Assembly (NCBI GenBank): GCA_023375785.1
Contig: SZWC01016291.1
Location: 4,534 to 27,291, forward strand
DNA: 22,758 nt
Source of the DNA: Penium margaritaceum
Taxonomy: Eukaryota; Streptophyta; Zygnematophyceae; Desmidiales; Peniaceae
Reading direction: 5' to 3'
In this document: positions 8,860-17,419 of the stretch, in pieces
Position numbering within the stretch: the stretch's first letter is position 1
Layout: each line of letters starts with the position of its first letter
Made by a program: the position numbers and the translations under genes
Notes under the pieces: model-generated
The model's database searches: none
Seen by the model: the letters and a program-made list of their open reading frames with translations, nothing else
What the model was told of the DNA's origin: nothing

Positions 8860-9609
8860 ATGGCATCACAAACAAAAGAAGATTGGGAGGATATGGCAGG
8901 GGTGCCCTACCAATTGGCGGTGGACAGCCTCATGTATGCCATGGTGGCGACTCGACCGGACCTTGCCTACGCAGTGGGCCAAGTGAGCAGGTACGTGGCC
9001 GATCCAGGGCCATTACACTCGCAAGCGGTCAAGCGCATCCTCCGCTACCTGCAGGCGACGCGGCACGCGCGCCTGAGGTTCAACAACAAAGGGCGGGCAG
9101 ACCCTTTGCATCTGGTCCGCCAGACAGATGCAGACTACGCCGGGGATGTGGACAAGCGGAAGTCCACATCCAGCTACATGTTCTTCCTCGCTCGTACAGC
9201 GGTCTCGTGGTAGAGCAGGAAGCAGAATTGCGTCGCCAACTCCATAGTGGAAGCTGAGTACATCGCGCTGGTCAAGGTGATCAAGGAGGCGGTGTGGCTC
9301 TACATGCTGTTTGGGGAGCTGGGTGTGTCGCAGCAGGAGCCAATGGTGGTGCATGAGGACAACACCGGCTCCACCTTGTTGAACAACAACCTAACACACC
9401 ACAGGAGGAAGAAGCACATTGACGTGCGTTACCACTACGAATGGGACATGGTAGAGAAGGGACAGGTGGTGCTGCAGCACTGTAGCATGCACAATATGCT
9501 TGCGGATTGCTTGACCAAAGCGCAACCCGCGAACCGGCACGCGATGCGTGTGGCCGGGCTTGGGATGACCAGCTATGATGGGCTGAGGGGCGCAGTGGAA
9601 GATGAGTGA
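8860..9609 (+). pseudogene. pol: Copia B: end of RT and RNase H
   Basis: It begins with the copia RT-RNase H connection (VPYQLAVDSLMYAMVATRPD, AVGQVSRY) and continues into RNase H, which would degrade the RNA strand during cDNA synthesis. Acidic catalytic residues are seen in DADYAGD, VEAEYIAL and EDNTGS. The terminal signature KKHIDVRYHYEWDMVEKG and LADCLTKAQP is intact. A TAG at 9211-9213, where Gln is usual, breaks the frame. The final stop at 9607-9609 sits 32 bases before the polypurine tract, a normal copia spacing. Confidence 0.92.
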
Positions 9610-9641
9610 GAGCAACCAGGAGCAGCAGGCATGGCAGGTGT

Positions 9642-9652
9642 AAGAGGGAGAA
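9642..9652 (+). promoter_or_regulatory. Copia B polypurine tract
   Basis: The all-purine AAGAGGGAGAA lies directly before the TGTTGAAA start of the 3' LTR. It is the expected plus-strand cDNA primer. Confidence 0.85.
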
Positions 9653-10182
9653 TGTTGAAAATTTTCCCCTCTGCATGCCCAAGTTCGGCGCCGAGAGGTG
9701 CCGATGAGCTGCGAGAAAGAGGAACATCCACACCGATATATCTGGTGGCTTTAGGGATACTCGGATCCTAAAATGGACAATTGCTCCTTAAATTGGATGA
9801 ATCTGGAATCTTTTCACTGGAATCGGATAAGTATCGAGGGAGACATGGCCTTCCAAAGTTGTGGTGTGCACAGCGGCTCTGGGAGCTAGCTGCGACTCGA
9901 AATCCGGTGGATAATCGACCGGACCGAGTAACAAAAGTATCATCTGGAGATTTTGCTCCAGAAGGTCTGCCGAGGCGTTCGGTGGATAATCCACTGGATA
10001 CTAAACTGCAGTTTGTTATTGAGCCAAAATCCTGGCTCGGCGTCCGAAACTAAGTAGTACGATTTGTTACTCGGGGACTCTGTAAAGATTCTGACTGCAG
10101 GTCCACAGACATGTTTCAAACCTCGTCACACCCCATCACCAAACTCGATCCAAAAGTGGGGGTGCACAACAATAGTGCAGGG

Positions 10183-10211
10183 GATCCCATTGCACCAAGT
10201 GCAATGGGATC
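10183..10211 (+). repeat. Perfect 13-bp inverted repeat with 3-base loop in copia B U3
   Basis: GATCCCATTGCAC, loop CAA, GTGCAATGGGATC. All 13 pairs match. It would form a tight hairpin in RNA or single-stranded cDNA. Confidence 0.9.
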
Positions 10212-10384
10212 TGTGCCTTGGGAAAGGCGCTTCGCACATGAAGGAAGGCGCTACGGCGTGTGCACACCATGGAATTGCTAGTCGTTTTTGTGGTGGATGA
10301 GACCTGCACTTCAGCAGCCGTAACTTGGACTACAATTGGCTGAATTGTGTGTGGTTATGTGTGTTGTAAAGCTCACAACTAGCC

Positions 10385-10392
10385 CTATAAAT
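10385..10392 (+). promoter_or_regulatory. TATA box of copia B LTR
   Basis: CTATAAAT lies about 730 bases into the LTR and about 85 before its proposed end. This is a sensible place for the Pol II start at the U3/R border. Confidence 0.55.
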
Positions 10393-10477
10393 GTTCTGAT
10401 TATGTTCATGTTTAAAAACTTAGGCAAAACGACGTTATTCCCCTCGCAAACTGACTGTCTCTACATTCCTGCTCACA

Positions 10478-10726
10478 TAGCGTGAGGCGACCAGAAAGCT
10501 CACGCTCTATCTCAGATTCGCCCAAAATAGAAGACGTGAACCACTAAAGACAATCAGACAAACTTGAGGACCGCATCACGCAGATTCCCTGACAGGTTGT
10601 ACCAGCATTGCTCCATGGAAGAGCTTCTCAAAGCTTTTAAAGCAATGACGTGGTTTAGATTCAGGGCTCACTGAGCAAACCCGGGGTGTTTGAAGGAATC
10701 ACTATTGACAGACGACTAGGATTCAT
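10478..10726. other. Junction between copia B and gypsy 1, no gene
   Basis: No readable retrotransposon domain. An 8-bp inverted repeat (AGCGTGAG, 12-base loop, CTCACGCT) occupies 10479-10506, right at the proposed copia LTR end. The right end may hold decayed gypsy protease sequence, too degraded to call. Confidence 0.45.
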
Positions 10727-10960
10727 CAACGGTTCTTGAAGGAAACACCGGCAATAGATTCGTTGACTTTGTGAAGCACTCTGACTACAAAGTGGAAATC
10801 TGCACGACTTAATGACCTGGCAACCACAAAATCATCCTCGGGCCTGATTTCCTGTATCACCATATTCTGTACGTTGATATGAGCAATGGATTTGTATTTG
10901 TCAGGATCCCATACAAAAATGACGTCTCCTTCTAGTCTAGTGGCCAAAAACACAACGGCG
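10727..10960 (+). pseudogene. Gypsy 1: protease C-terminal remnant
   Basis: In one frame the sequence reads NHKIILGPDFLYHHILYVDM followed by GFVFV. This corresponds to gypsy 2's protease tail (DHKVIPTRNFLYHH) and to the general gypsy VILGMDFL box. Two adjacent stops precede it. The active-site Asp region is missing. The call rests mainly on comparison with gypsy 2. Confidence 0.6.
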
Positions 10961-11146
10961 GCTACGAGAAGCAGCAAAGGTGAAAGCAGCAGGGGAAGTT
11001 ATGGCAGCAAAAAAAGCCAACCAATACTAATGGACATGGCCAAGTGGTACCTAAAGCATGGAGCTCAAGTGTGGCTAGTCCATTTAGAAGTAGGGGAAGC
11101 ATAAGGAATTGCAGTTGTCAAAAAGACGATGATGGCCTAGACACCT

Positions 11147-12015
11147 GAGAAGTTTGCATCCCTACCACAGGATTTGGGAACACTCATCAAAAAAATTGAA
11201 GGGGTTTTCCACAAAACATTGCCCCAAGAGCTCCCTGTGTAGCAGAACATTGACCATCAGATAGACCTGAAGCCAGGCAGTAGACTGACGGTGAAGGGCA
11301 CCAATTGGATGAGCAACAACAAGCTGACAAAGTTCAAGAAGCAGCGGTATGAGATGCTTGGTCAGGGGTTCATCAAACCTCCCACGTCACCATACACTAC
11401 ACTTGTAATTTTTTTAAAACGAAAACCAGAGAGATGCGGATGTGCATGGACTGCCGAATGCTAAGAGATATCACCATAACAAACCTCTAGCCTCTTCTAC
11501 AAACAGACAAACGTTTTAACAAACTCCGAGGGGCCCAAGATTTATGTAAAGTTGACCTAAACACGGCTATCATCAAATCTGCGTATGTGAGAAGGACATC
11601 AAGAAGACAACATCCCACACCAGATTTGGACACTTCACGTCAACATTCATGATTCATGTCAGTTGGAATCACAAATGCCCCCGTAATACTTGTGGTGGCG
11701 ATGAATGGCATCTTTCATTCATACCTCAACAACTTCGTTGTTGTGTATCTTGGCGACATTTTGGTGTACAATCGCACCCTCAAGGAGCACAATGCACATC
11801 TCCGAAGAGTTCTCAAGGTTCTACAAAGAGAGAATTGTTTGAACAAAACTCCCAAACTGGGACTTCATTCATCATTCGATCAAGGTTTAGACCACATCGT
11901 TGGCAGCAGACAAACTACCATGGACCACAAAAAGGTTGAGGCTGTCACTTGTCAGTCAACGCCTACAAATATCCCGGACATTGATGCTTCTGCAACTACT
12001 GTCTTTGATTCCTAA
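11147..12015 (+). pseudogene. pol: Gypsy 1: reverse transcriptase
   Basis: The lead-in FASLPQDLGTLIKKIEGVF and DHQIDLKPGS is followed by GQGFIKPPTSPY, MRMCMDCRML, KVDLNT with the first catalytic Asp, GITNAP, the active-site box, then DILVYNRTLKEHNAHLRRVL. The active-site box (11746-11757) is Tyr-Leu-Gly-Asp instead of YLDD, so it should be inactive. A TAG at about 11240 and at least two frameshifts before 11649 interrupt it. The part from 11656 to 12015 is open. Confidence 0.88.
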
Positions 12016-12089
12016 AGGAATACGCTTGAGTGTGAGAGTCTTTCTCCGATCTCAATAAAAAAAAACCATGGAGTGCAATTAGAGGGATA

Positions 12090-12520
12090 GCAAACAATAA
12101 GTGTTCAACTCTTTGAGGAACGCTCTGACCTCAGCGCCAGCCATAGCATTGGAAGACCAATGGTGGACTACATCATGATGACCAACTCGCCTCATCCATC
12201 CATTGGAGCCTATCTACTTTAAAATAATGAAGTTTGAGAACAATCGGTCATGTGTACGCGGGCTGGAACTCAACTATGCGGTACACAAGAATAAATGGTC
12301 GCAGTTGTGCACGCGTTCAAAACATAGCAGTGCTTCGTGGAATACCGACAATGCATCATCTACACTGACCATCATGCGCAGAAATGTCTGAAGACCCAGC
12401 CAAATTAAAGCCATCGACAAACTTGATGAATGGAGTTCCTCGAGTCCAACTTTGGCTAAGACATCAAGTACCGGCCTGGAAAAACTAAACCGCTGGATGC
12501 TCTAAGTCGGCGAACAGGTT
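12090..12520 (+). pseudogene. pol: Gypsy 1: degraded RNase H
   Basis: It is recognisable only in pieces over several frames: NSLRNALTSAPAIALED, LNYAVHKNKW, VAVVHAFKT, IIYTDHH, and IKYRPGKTKPLDALSRRTG. These match the gypsy RNase H order, ending in the ADALSR-type box. At least five stops or frameshifts occur. The nucleotide similarity to gypsy 2 RNase H supports the call. Confidence 0.75.
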
Positions 12521-12529
12521 TAATGGCTG

Positions 12530-13662
12530 AGATCAGAACATTTCTTGTGAAACGAGACCCATAACTTGCAAGAAAATTTGCGAAGGATTATGAGGAGTTC
12601 TGCATTTATGACAAGACAACATTCTGGTTTGATGACCCCTACTAAAAAGGACAATTCATTTGCCACATCGGTGTCCCACCGAACAACGAGCTGCGAAGAA
12701 TGTTTTTGGAGGAATGCCACGACACCATTCCAGGTGGACATTACGGCAAGGACAAGACACTCAAGAAGCTGGAAAAATTCTATTGGTGGGACAAGATGCA
12801 GGCAGACGTGCCAGCCCTCTCAAAATCGTGTGACATCTGTCGAAGAAAAAACTCTCGTCACACGAGACCACCAGGATTACTCCAACCAATACCTGTTCCA
12901 ACATAACCATGGGACATATCAACATGGACTTTGTAACGGGATTGCCCGCCACCCCTGAGGGCTATGACGCCATCCTCGTCGTGGTCGACAGATGTTACAA
13001 ATGTAACACTACATTCCCACAACGACCACTGTCATTGTAGAAGGAAGAGTGTGGATGTTCTTGAGCTAGATCATACGGACGCATGGCGTGCCAAAAACTA
13101 CCATCAGTGACAAAGACTACCGCTTCACTAGTCATTTCTGGCACAAAAAGATGGCATGCAGATCCAGCTGTTGACGGCGTTCCATCCTCAAACCAACGGG
13201 CAACTAGGGCGGACCAATCAGATGCTCGAGGAGCTTCTCCACACATTGTGCAAGGTTCATGGCACGGATTGGGCAGCCAAGCTGCCGACTGTCAAAATCA
13301 CATACAACTCCACCACTTCCACCGTAACAGGTAAGATTCCTTTCAACGTGGTATACAGGAAGATTCCCGCCATGCCGGCTGGTTTATATATTCAAAGCAA
13401 CATCCTTGCGGTCCACATCCACCGTAGGGACTTTGCAAGAATTAGGGAGGAAACACGACAGACTCTTGCAAAGACCCAAGCAGTAATGAAGCGAGCGGCT
13501 GACCGACATCACGGCAATGACATGTCCAACTCTAGCGATCACGTCCTTGTGAGCTCTGCAAACATCAGGAAAGGACTTTGCGAAACTCAAACCCCGCTGG
13601 TTGGAACTGTTCAGGATGGAGAGAATGCAAACCCCTGTCGTTACTGGACCTCGCCTACCTGA
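12530..13662 (+). pseudogene. pol: Gypsy 1: integrase
   Basis: The HHCC zinc finger is clear at 12700-12906 (HDTIPGGHYGKDKTL, FYWWDKMQ, CDICRRKNSRH). The core follows in shifting frames: NMDFVTGLP with the first Asp from about 12924, SDKDYRFTSHFW with the second Asp at about 13106, and HPQTNGQLGRTNQMLEELL from 13156. The catalytic Glu position (13207-13209) is GGG, Gly. Frames change at least three times. The C-terminus through TRQTLAKTQAVMKRAADRH is open to 13662. Confidence 0.9.
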
Positions 13663-13970
13663 CAACATGGTGATGCATAATGTCTTCCACATCAGCAAGC
13701 TCAAACACTTCCTGGATCCTTGTACAAACTTCCCTGGAAAATACGTCGCACCTCCACCTCCTGTATAAGTGGGTTGGGATATGGAGAACGTGATTGAAGA
13801 TATCATTGGATTGCGATGCTCTAGCAAACAATAAAGGAAATGGTCAAGTAGCACGGCTACAATGCCGCGCACAACAGCTGGGAACCCTACGAAAACCTTA
13901 GAGACGTCGATCATCTGATCAACGGCTACTATCATCGTTACTGGCCTACTTCTGGTAACACGCTGGGACG
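13655..13970 (+). pseudogene. Gypsy 1: integrase GPY/F-like tail and chromodomain
   Basis: It reads LPDNMVMHNVFHISKLKHFL, the conserved integrase tail, then a chromodomain: WDMENVIEDIIG, a short gap with stops, and HGYNAAHNSWEPYENLRDVD followed by HLINGYYHRYW. In chromoviruses this domain binds modified histones and biases insertion. Stops occur within it. The aromatic WEP box and flanking residues survive. This assigns the family to the chromoviruses. Confidence 0.85.
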
Positions 13971-13978
13971 TTGTGACT

Positions 13979-13991
13979 AGAAGGGGAGGGG
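13979..13991 (+). promoter_or_regulatory. Gypsy 1 polypurine tract
   Basis: AGAAGGGGAGGGG lies directly before the LTR start and after the chromodomain stop. Confidence 0.85.
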
Positions 13992-14537
13992 AGTTTTACA
14001 TCCCTAATGTACACCTGTCCCTAAACTCTGCAAGTGGGCATTTCTGTCATTGCATTCATGGCCCATCGCACATCGGCCTCTACATTTTACGCCGTCCGGC
14101 CGATGAATTTTTTTCCAGTTGCACCGACCTCCAATGTTCCCTTCTAGAAGTTTCTGGAAACTTTGACCACCTTTTCGAAGGGTCGAAAGACGTTTCGCAC
14201 ACTATATCGATGTTTTGATATTGTGCGGTTGACTCCTTGACGGTGCTGTATCTTTATAAAACTGCACTTCAATTTTCTCAAAGCCCCTTGAATTCTTGGC
14301 GGCACTTCTTCAAGAAACCATTCATGTCTTGACCTTGCATGCGTCGCTCAGCTCAAGCACCAAGGACCCAACATATGCCTCGTTCTCATTCTTGGCATTG
14401 TACATATGTGCTTGACTCACTCTGCACTTGTCATCAAAGTAAACTTACTACTCAATACAAATTGTCCATTTCTTGCAAATTCTCGAATCCTCTTTTTTCC
14501 CGCACCTCATCTCACCTACCTTCCGCTCAATGAAACA
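13992..14537 (+). repeat. LTR1: 3' LTR of gypsy 1
   Basis: It starts at the polypurine tract with AGTTTTACATCCC (the first T of TG mutated) and ends in TGAAACA. It aligns in outline with LTR2: a GTACAC..GTCCC motif near the start and a CACCTACCTTCCGC-type terminus. A TATA box (TTTATAAA, 14253-14260) lies in the middle. It is the most divergent LTR of the five gypsy LTRs here. Confidence 0.82.
14253..14260 (+). promoter_or_regulatory. TATA box in LTR1
   Basis: TTTATAAA about 262 bases into the LTR. LTR2 has ATATATTAA at about the same relative place (near 14786). Confidence 0.55.
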
Positions 14538-14550
14538 AAGTGTACTTCAA

Positions 14551-15102
14551 TGTTTTGTACCAGACGTACACGAGTCCCTTATCTTTCTGACTGGTCATTT
14601 CCTTCATTACACAAATAGCCCACCACACGTCAAGACCTCGACTTTTGCTCCGACGGACGAGGACAATTTGGCCAGCTGCTCTCGTCCTCCAACAATCCTT
14701 CTCGCACATTCTGACAACTTCGACCACTTTTCAGAATCGTCGACAAAATTCTCATGACCTTTTGGTCAAATTCTTGACGCATAGAGATATATTAAGATTA
14801 ATGAAGATGCATCTCGCATCTTTGCCGTTGATCTTCAAAGCCCCCCTATTTCTGAGCAAAGCTTCTCGATTTGACCACTCACAATATGACTCCACACGCG
14901 TTGCTTGACAATAAACTCCACGACTCCAACTACTTCTCATTTGTAACTCGACACTTGTATGTGTATGTTTGATCAATTCAACAATTTTCATTGAAGTACA
15001 CTTACTCTTAATTACAATCTCCTCAAGTGTCCCAATTTCTCAAAATGTGTCCTGCCTCGCAAGTACTATGTGTTCACCATCTACCCTCTGTTCGACATAG
15101 CA
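14551..15102 (+). repeat. LTR2: plus-strand gypsy LTR, remnant of a 5' LTR
   Basis: 552 bases from TGTTTTGTACC to GACATAGCA, starting 13 bases after LTR1. It is clearly homologous to LTR3 (also 552 bases, opposite strand), for instance over TACCAGACGTACA, CATTTGTAACTCGACACTT and GTGTTCACCATCTAC. The sequence after it (TCATAATAGG) resembles the decayed primer-binding site that follows LTR4, so this was probably the 5' LTR of a plus-strand copy whose body is now gone. Confidence 0.88.
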
Positions 15103-15192
15103 TCCAGAGTCATAATAGGAATTGGATGTTAGGAAAGTTATTCAGAGACGTGAATTTTTTTAGACAGTACTCAGCCAAACGTAGGGCCTGAT
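15103..15192. other. Spacer between inverted LTR2 and LTR3
   Basis: Ninety bases. The first 20 resemble a degenerate initiator-tRNA-Met primer site (CCAGAGTCATAATAGG compared with TTGGTATCATAGC after LTR4). The rest shows nothing recognisable. Confidence 0.5.
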
Positions 15193-15744
15193 TGTTATGC
15201 CGAACGGAGTGTAGATGGTGAACACGCAGAATTTGTGAGGCAGAGCACGATTTGAGAATTTGGGACACTTGAGCAGCTTGTGATTAGCGGTAAGTGCACT
15301 TTGTTGACAAGTGTCAAAATGATCAAACACATATATGTAAGTGTCGAGTTACAAATGAGGCACAGTCAGGATCATTGAGTCGATTGTTGAGCGACGAGTG
15401 TGGACTCACGTTGTAAGTGGTTGGATCAAGAAGCTCCACCTGATAATTGGAGGGCTTTGAAGATAGATGGCAAAGATGCAAGATGCATCTTCATAAATCT
15501 CAATGTTTCTTTATGCATCAAGAAGTTGAACAAAAGTTTGCGACACGTCTGTCGATGATTCTTGAAGTTGGTCGAAGTTTTCAAAAAGCACGAGAAGGAT
15601 CATCAGGGGGCAAGGGCACTTGGTCGAGTTGTCCTCAAATTTCAGAGTGAAAATCGAGGTCTTGCTACGCGGCGGGTGATTTTTGTAATGACAAAAATGT
15701 GCACTCTGAAGGATTTGGGACTCATGTACGTCTGGTACGTAACA
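15193..15744 (-). repeat. LTR3: 3' LTR of gypsy 2
   Basis: 552 bases. On the minus strand it starts TGTTACGTACCAGACG and ends TTCGGCATAACA. It follows the chromodomain remnant and a weak polypurine tract (AATGCGGGAAAAG, 15757-15745). Confidence 0.88.
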
Positions 15745-15779
15745 CTTTTCCCGCATTTCTTGTGACATCCCGACGAGCG

Positions 15780-16138
15780 TACAGATGTGGCCTGGTGACA
15801 AATATAGTATCCGTTCATCTGATAATCAATGTCGCAAAGGTTGTCCTAGAATTCCCCGCTGTTATTTGAGGCATCATAGCTGTGCCACTTGACAAGATAT
15901 TATGACATTTTGCCACGTTGTCAATGTCAGAGGATGTCCTCAATGACATACTCTATATTTTTTTCTACTTGTACAGGTAGAGGGAGAGGTACATCTTTTC
16001 TCGGGAAGTTTTCTCCAAAGTCCCGGTAGTCTTGAGTCTGCTGAAATGGAACACTCGGTGACCTTGTATAGTGTCGGGGAGTTTGAGTTGCGCAACCACA
16101 GGGGTTTTCATGTGCTCAATCTCAAACGGTCCCAACCA
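15780..16138 (-). pseudogene. Gypsy 2: integrase tail and chromodomain remnant
   Basis: On the minus strand VAQLKLPDTIQGHRVFHFSRL gives the conserved integrase tail in outline. A chromodomain follows in broken frames: EYVIEDIL, then YLVKWHSYDASNNS and DNLRDIDYQMNGYY. It aligns with gypsy 1's chromodomain. Several stops and a lost Trp-Glu-Pro box show that it is dead. Confidence 0.75.
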
Positions 16139-17020
16139 TTAGGGTTTGAGCTTTGAACAGCCGGTTCCACGGAGTTTGGTGTTTGCTGAACTGAGGGGAA
16201 CTTTTTCGCGAGCAGTGAACATGTCGTCACTACGATGTTGGTCCGCTACTCGCTTCATCGCTACTTGTGTCTTCACAAGTGTCTGTCGTGTTTTCTCCCA
16301 AAGGGTGGAGAAGTTGCGGCGTTGGACATCAACCGCAAGAATGTTGCTTTGGCTCTGTAGTCTGGCTAGTATGGCAGGAAGTTTTCCATACACCAGTTTG
16401 AATGCAATTTCACCTATGTTGTGGAGATTGCCGAGTTATATGCGATTTCAGTGGTTGGGATTTTGGCTGCCCAATCCAACATGTGTGGTTTGTATAATGT
16501 TTGGAGTAGTTGTTCAAGCGTCTGATTGGTTAGCCCACTTTGGCTGTCGGTTTGACGGTGAAACGCCGTTGAAAGCTAGATCCGACTGTTGTGGAAAATC
16601 ATCAGTTCGCGCTAGAAATGGCTGGTGAATGGAACGTCTCCATTGCTTGTTGTGGTTCTTGGCACTCTGTGGAGCCGTACAATGTTGGTTAGAAATGACT
16701 ACGCTGTTCATTTGGTGGTGACGGTGGTCGTCGTCAGAATAAAGTGAGACATTTTGGAAAAACCTGTCAACAACAACGAGGATTGCATCATATCCCTTAG
16801 GTGTGACTTGTAATCCAGTGATAGTCCATTGAGATGTCGGTACATGCTTCTGTCAGAATGTGGAGTGGCTATAGAAGTCCGGGTGGTCACGTCCGACATG
16901 ATTTTTATCGTTAAGAAGTCTCACATGCTTTGTAGAAGCTGGCCACGTTTGATTGCATCTTGTCCCACCAATGGTATTTTGCCACCCTCTTCAGCGTCCT
17001 GTCTCATTCAAGATTTCCAA
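16139..17020 (-). pseudogene. pol: Gypsy 2: integrase
   Basis: It begins near YHWWDKMQSNV (about 16990), with a decayed CxxC. The core follows: DYKSHLRDMMQS, GFSKMSHFILTTTTVTT, NIVRLHRVPRT, FTSHF, then LSTAFHRQTDSQSGLTNQ and TLEQLLQTLY. The catalytic Glu position (16534-16536) is GGG, Gly, the same codon change as in gypsy 1. The C-terminal piece, with TRQTLVKTQVAMKRVADQH, is open from 16393 to 16139. Multiple frameshifts and stops occur. Confidence 0.88.
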
Positions 17021-17037
17021 CTACACCGGTGTACTTC

Positions 17038-17142
17038 TTGAATGCATGTATGACCACCATATTTTGAATGCGTGTACTACCGCCATATCTTGAATGTGTG
17101 TACGACCGTCATATCTTGAATGCGTGTATGACCGCCAGTATC
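17038..17142. repeat. 26-bp minisatellite, four units, inside gypsy 2 RNase H
   Basis: Four consecutive units each begin TTGAATG and end near CCATAT or CAGTATC: 17038-17063, 17064-17089, 17090-17115 and 17116-17142. The last unit has one extra base. Differences between units are few. The period is not a multiple of three, so the array rotates the reading frame. It derives from the VIHAFKIW segment of RNase H and replaces the downstream part of that domain. Confidence 0.93.
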
Positions 17143-17370
17143 TCCTTCTCATGTACGGCGTAGTTGAGTTTTGTTCCATGCAACTTTTGCGACATATACA
17201 CAAACGGTTGTTCTCCATTGCCATTATCTTGTAGGAGGACTACGCCGATGGTTCAATCAGAGACGTCCATAGCCATGACGTAGTCTACCGTTGGATGAGT
17301 TAATCGTGGGGCTGGTGCCAAGGTTAGAGCATTTCGCAAAATGGTGAAAGCTTCTTATTCGTTTTCTCCC
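17143..17370 (-). pseudogene. pol: Gypsy 2: RNase H, 3' part replaced by minisatellite
   Basis: In one minus frame it reads FTILRNALTLAPAPRL, VMAMDVSD with a stop, IGVVLLQDNGNGEQPFVYMS, and LNYAVHEKEILAVIHAFKI. This is the first half of gypsy RNase H, including the Asp box and the HEKE Glu. The second half, with the remaining catalytic residues and the DALSR end, is missing. The 26-bp array runs into the integrase zinc-finger region instead. Confidence 0.85.
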
Positions 17371-17419
17371 CACTACCACTCGTTTTGTTTCCGAGTAAGA
17401 CTGGAGAGAGGCACTCACA

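Larger units (their letters stand above)
5310..10477 (+). mobile_element. Copia B: 5'-truncated Ty1/copia retrotransposon
   Basis: Plus-strand copia element with domains in the copia order: protease tail, integrase, linker, reverse transcriptase, RNase H, polypurine tract, 3' LTR. The 5' LTR, gag and protease active site are missing and homology starts abruptly at about 5310. Coding is broken by at least three frameshifts and many nonsense codons. The element contains a 0.9-kb internal tandem duplication. It cannot move by itself. Confidence 0.9.
9653..10477 (+). repeat. Copia B 3' LTR (outer end approximate)
   Basis: It starts with TGTTGAAAATTTT immediately after the polypurine tract. The end is placed at a CA near 10477 without a second LTR to confirm it. 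U3 holds a TATA box (10385-10392), two dyad-symmetric motifs (9902-9922, 9978-9998) and a perfect 13-bp hairpin (10183-10211). A 90-codon open frame (9781-10053) within U3 has no recognisable domain and is probably incidental. Confidence 0.7.
10727..14537 (+). mobile_element. Gypsy 1: 5'-truncated chromovirus, plus strand
   Basis: Order is protease tail, RT, RNase H, integrase, chromodomain, polypurine tract, 3' LTR, which is the Ty3/gypsy order with integrase last. The 5' LTR, gag and protease active site are absent. It belongs to the same family as gypsy 2, as shown by shared motifs such as the FLYHH box after protease, FYWWDKMQ and YHWWDKMQ in integrase, and the LTR design. It is broken by many frameshifts and stops. 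Confidence 0.88.

Noticed and set aside
9781..10053. 90-codon plus-strand open frame in copia B U3 as a possible extra gene
   Set aside because: No domain or start context. Its only notable feature is the dyad motif, reported separately.
10726..10977. Minus-strand 83-residue frame starting with a hydrophobic, signal-peptide-like segment
   Set aside because: It is antisense to the gypsy 1 protease tail, which aligns with gypsy 2.
14339..14757. Overlapping small open frames in LTR1 and LTR2
   Set aside because: They lie in non-coding LTR sequence and are not kept in frame between LTR copies.
15103..15192. Possible tRNA or small RNA gene between LTR2 and LTR3
   Set aside because: No cloverleaf or Pol III boxes seen. 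The tRNA-like match is only the decayed primer-binding site.
17038..17142. CRISPR-like short repeat array
   Set aside because: The units are contiguous with no spacers, in eukaryotic transposon coding sequence.
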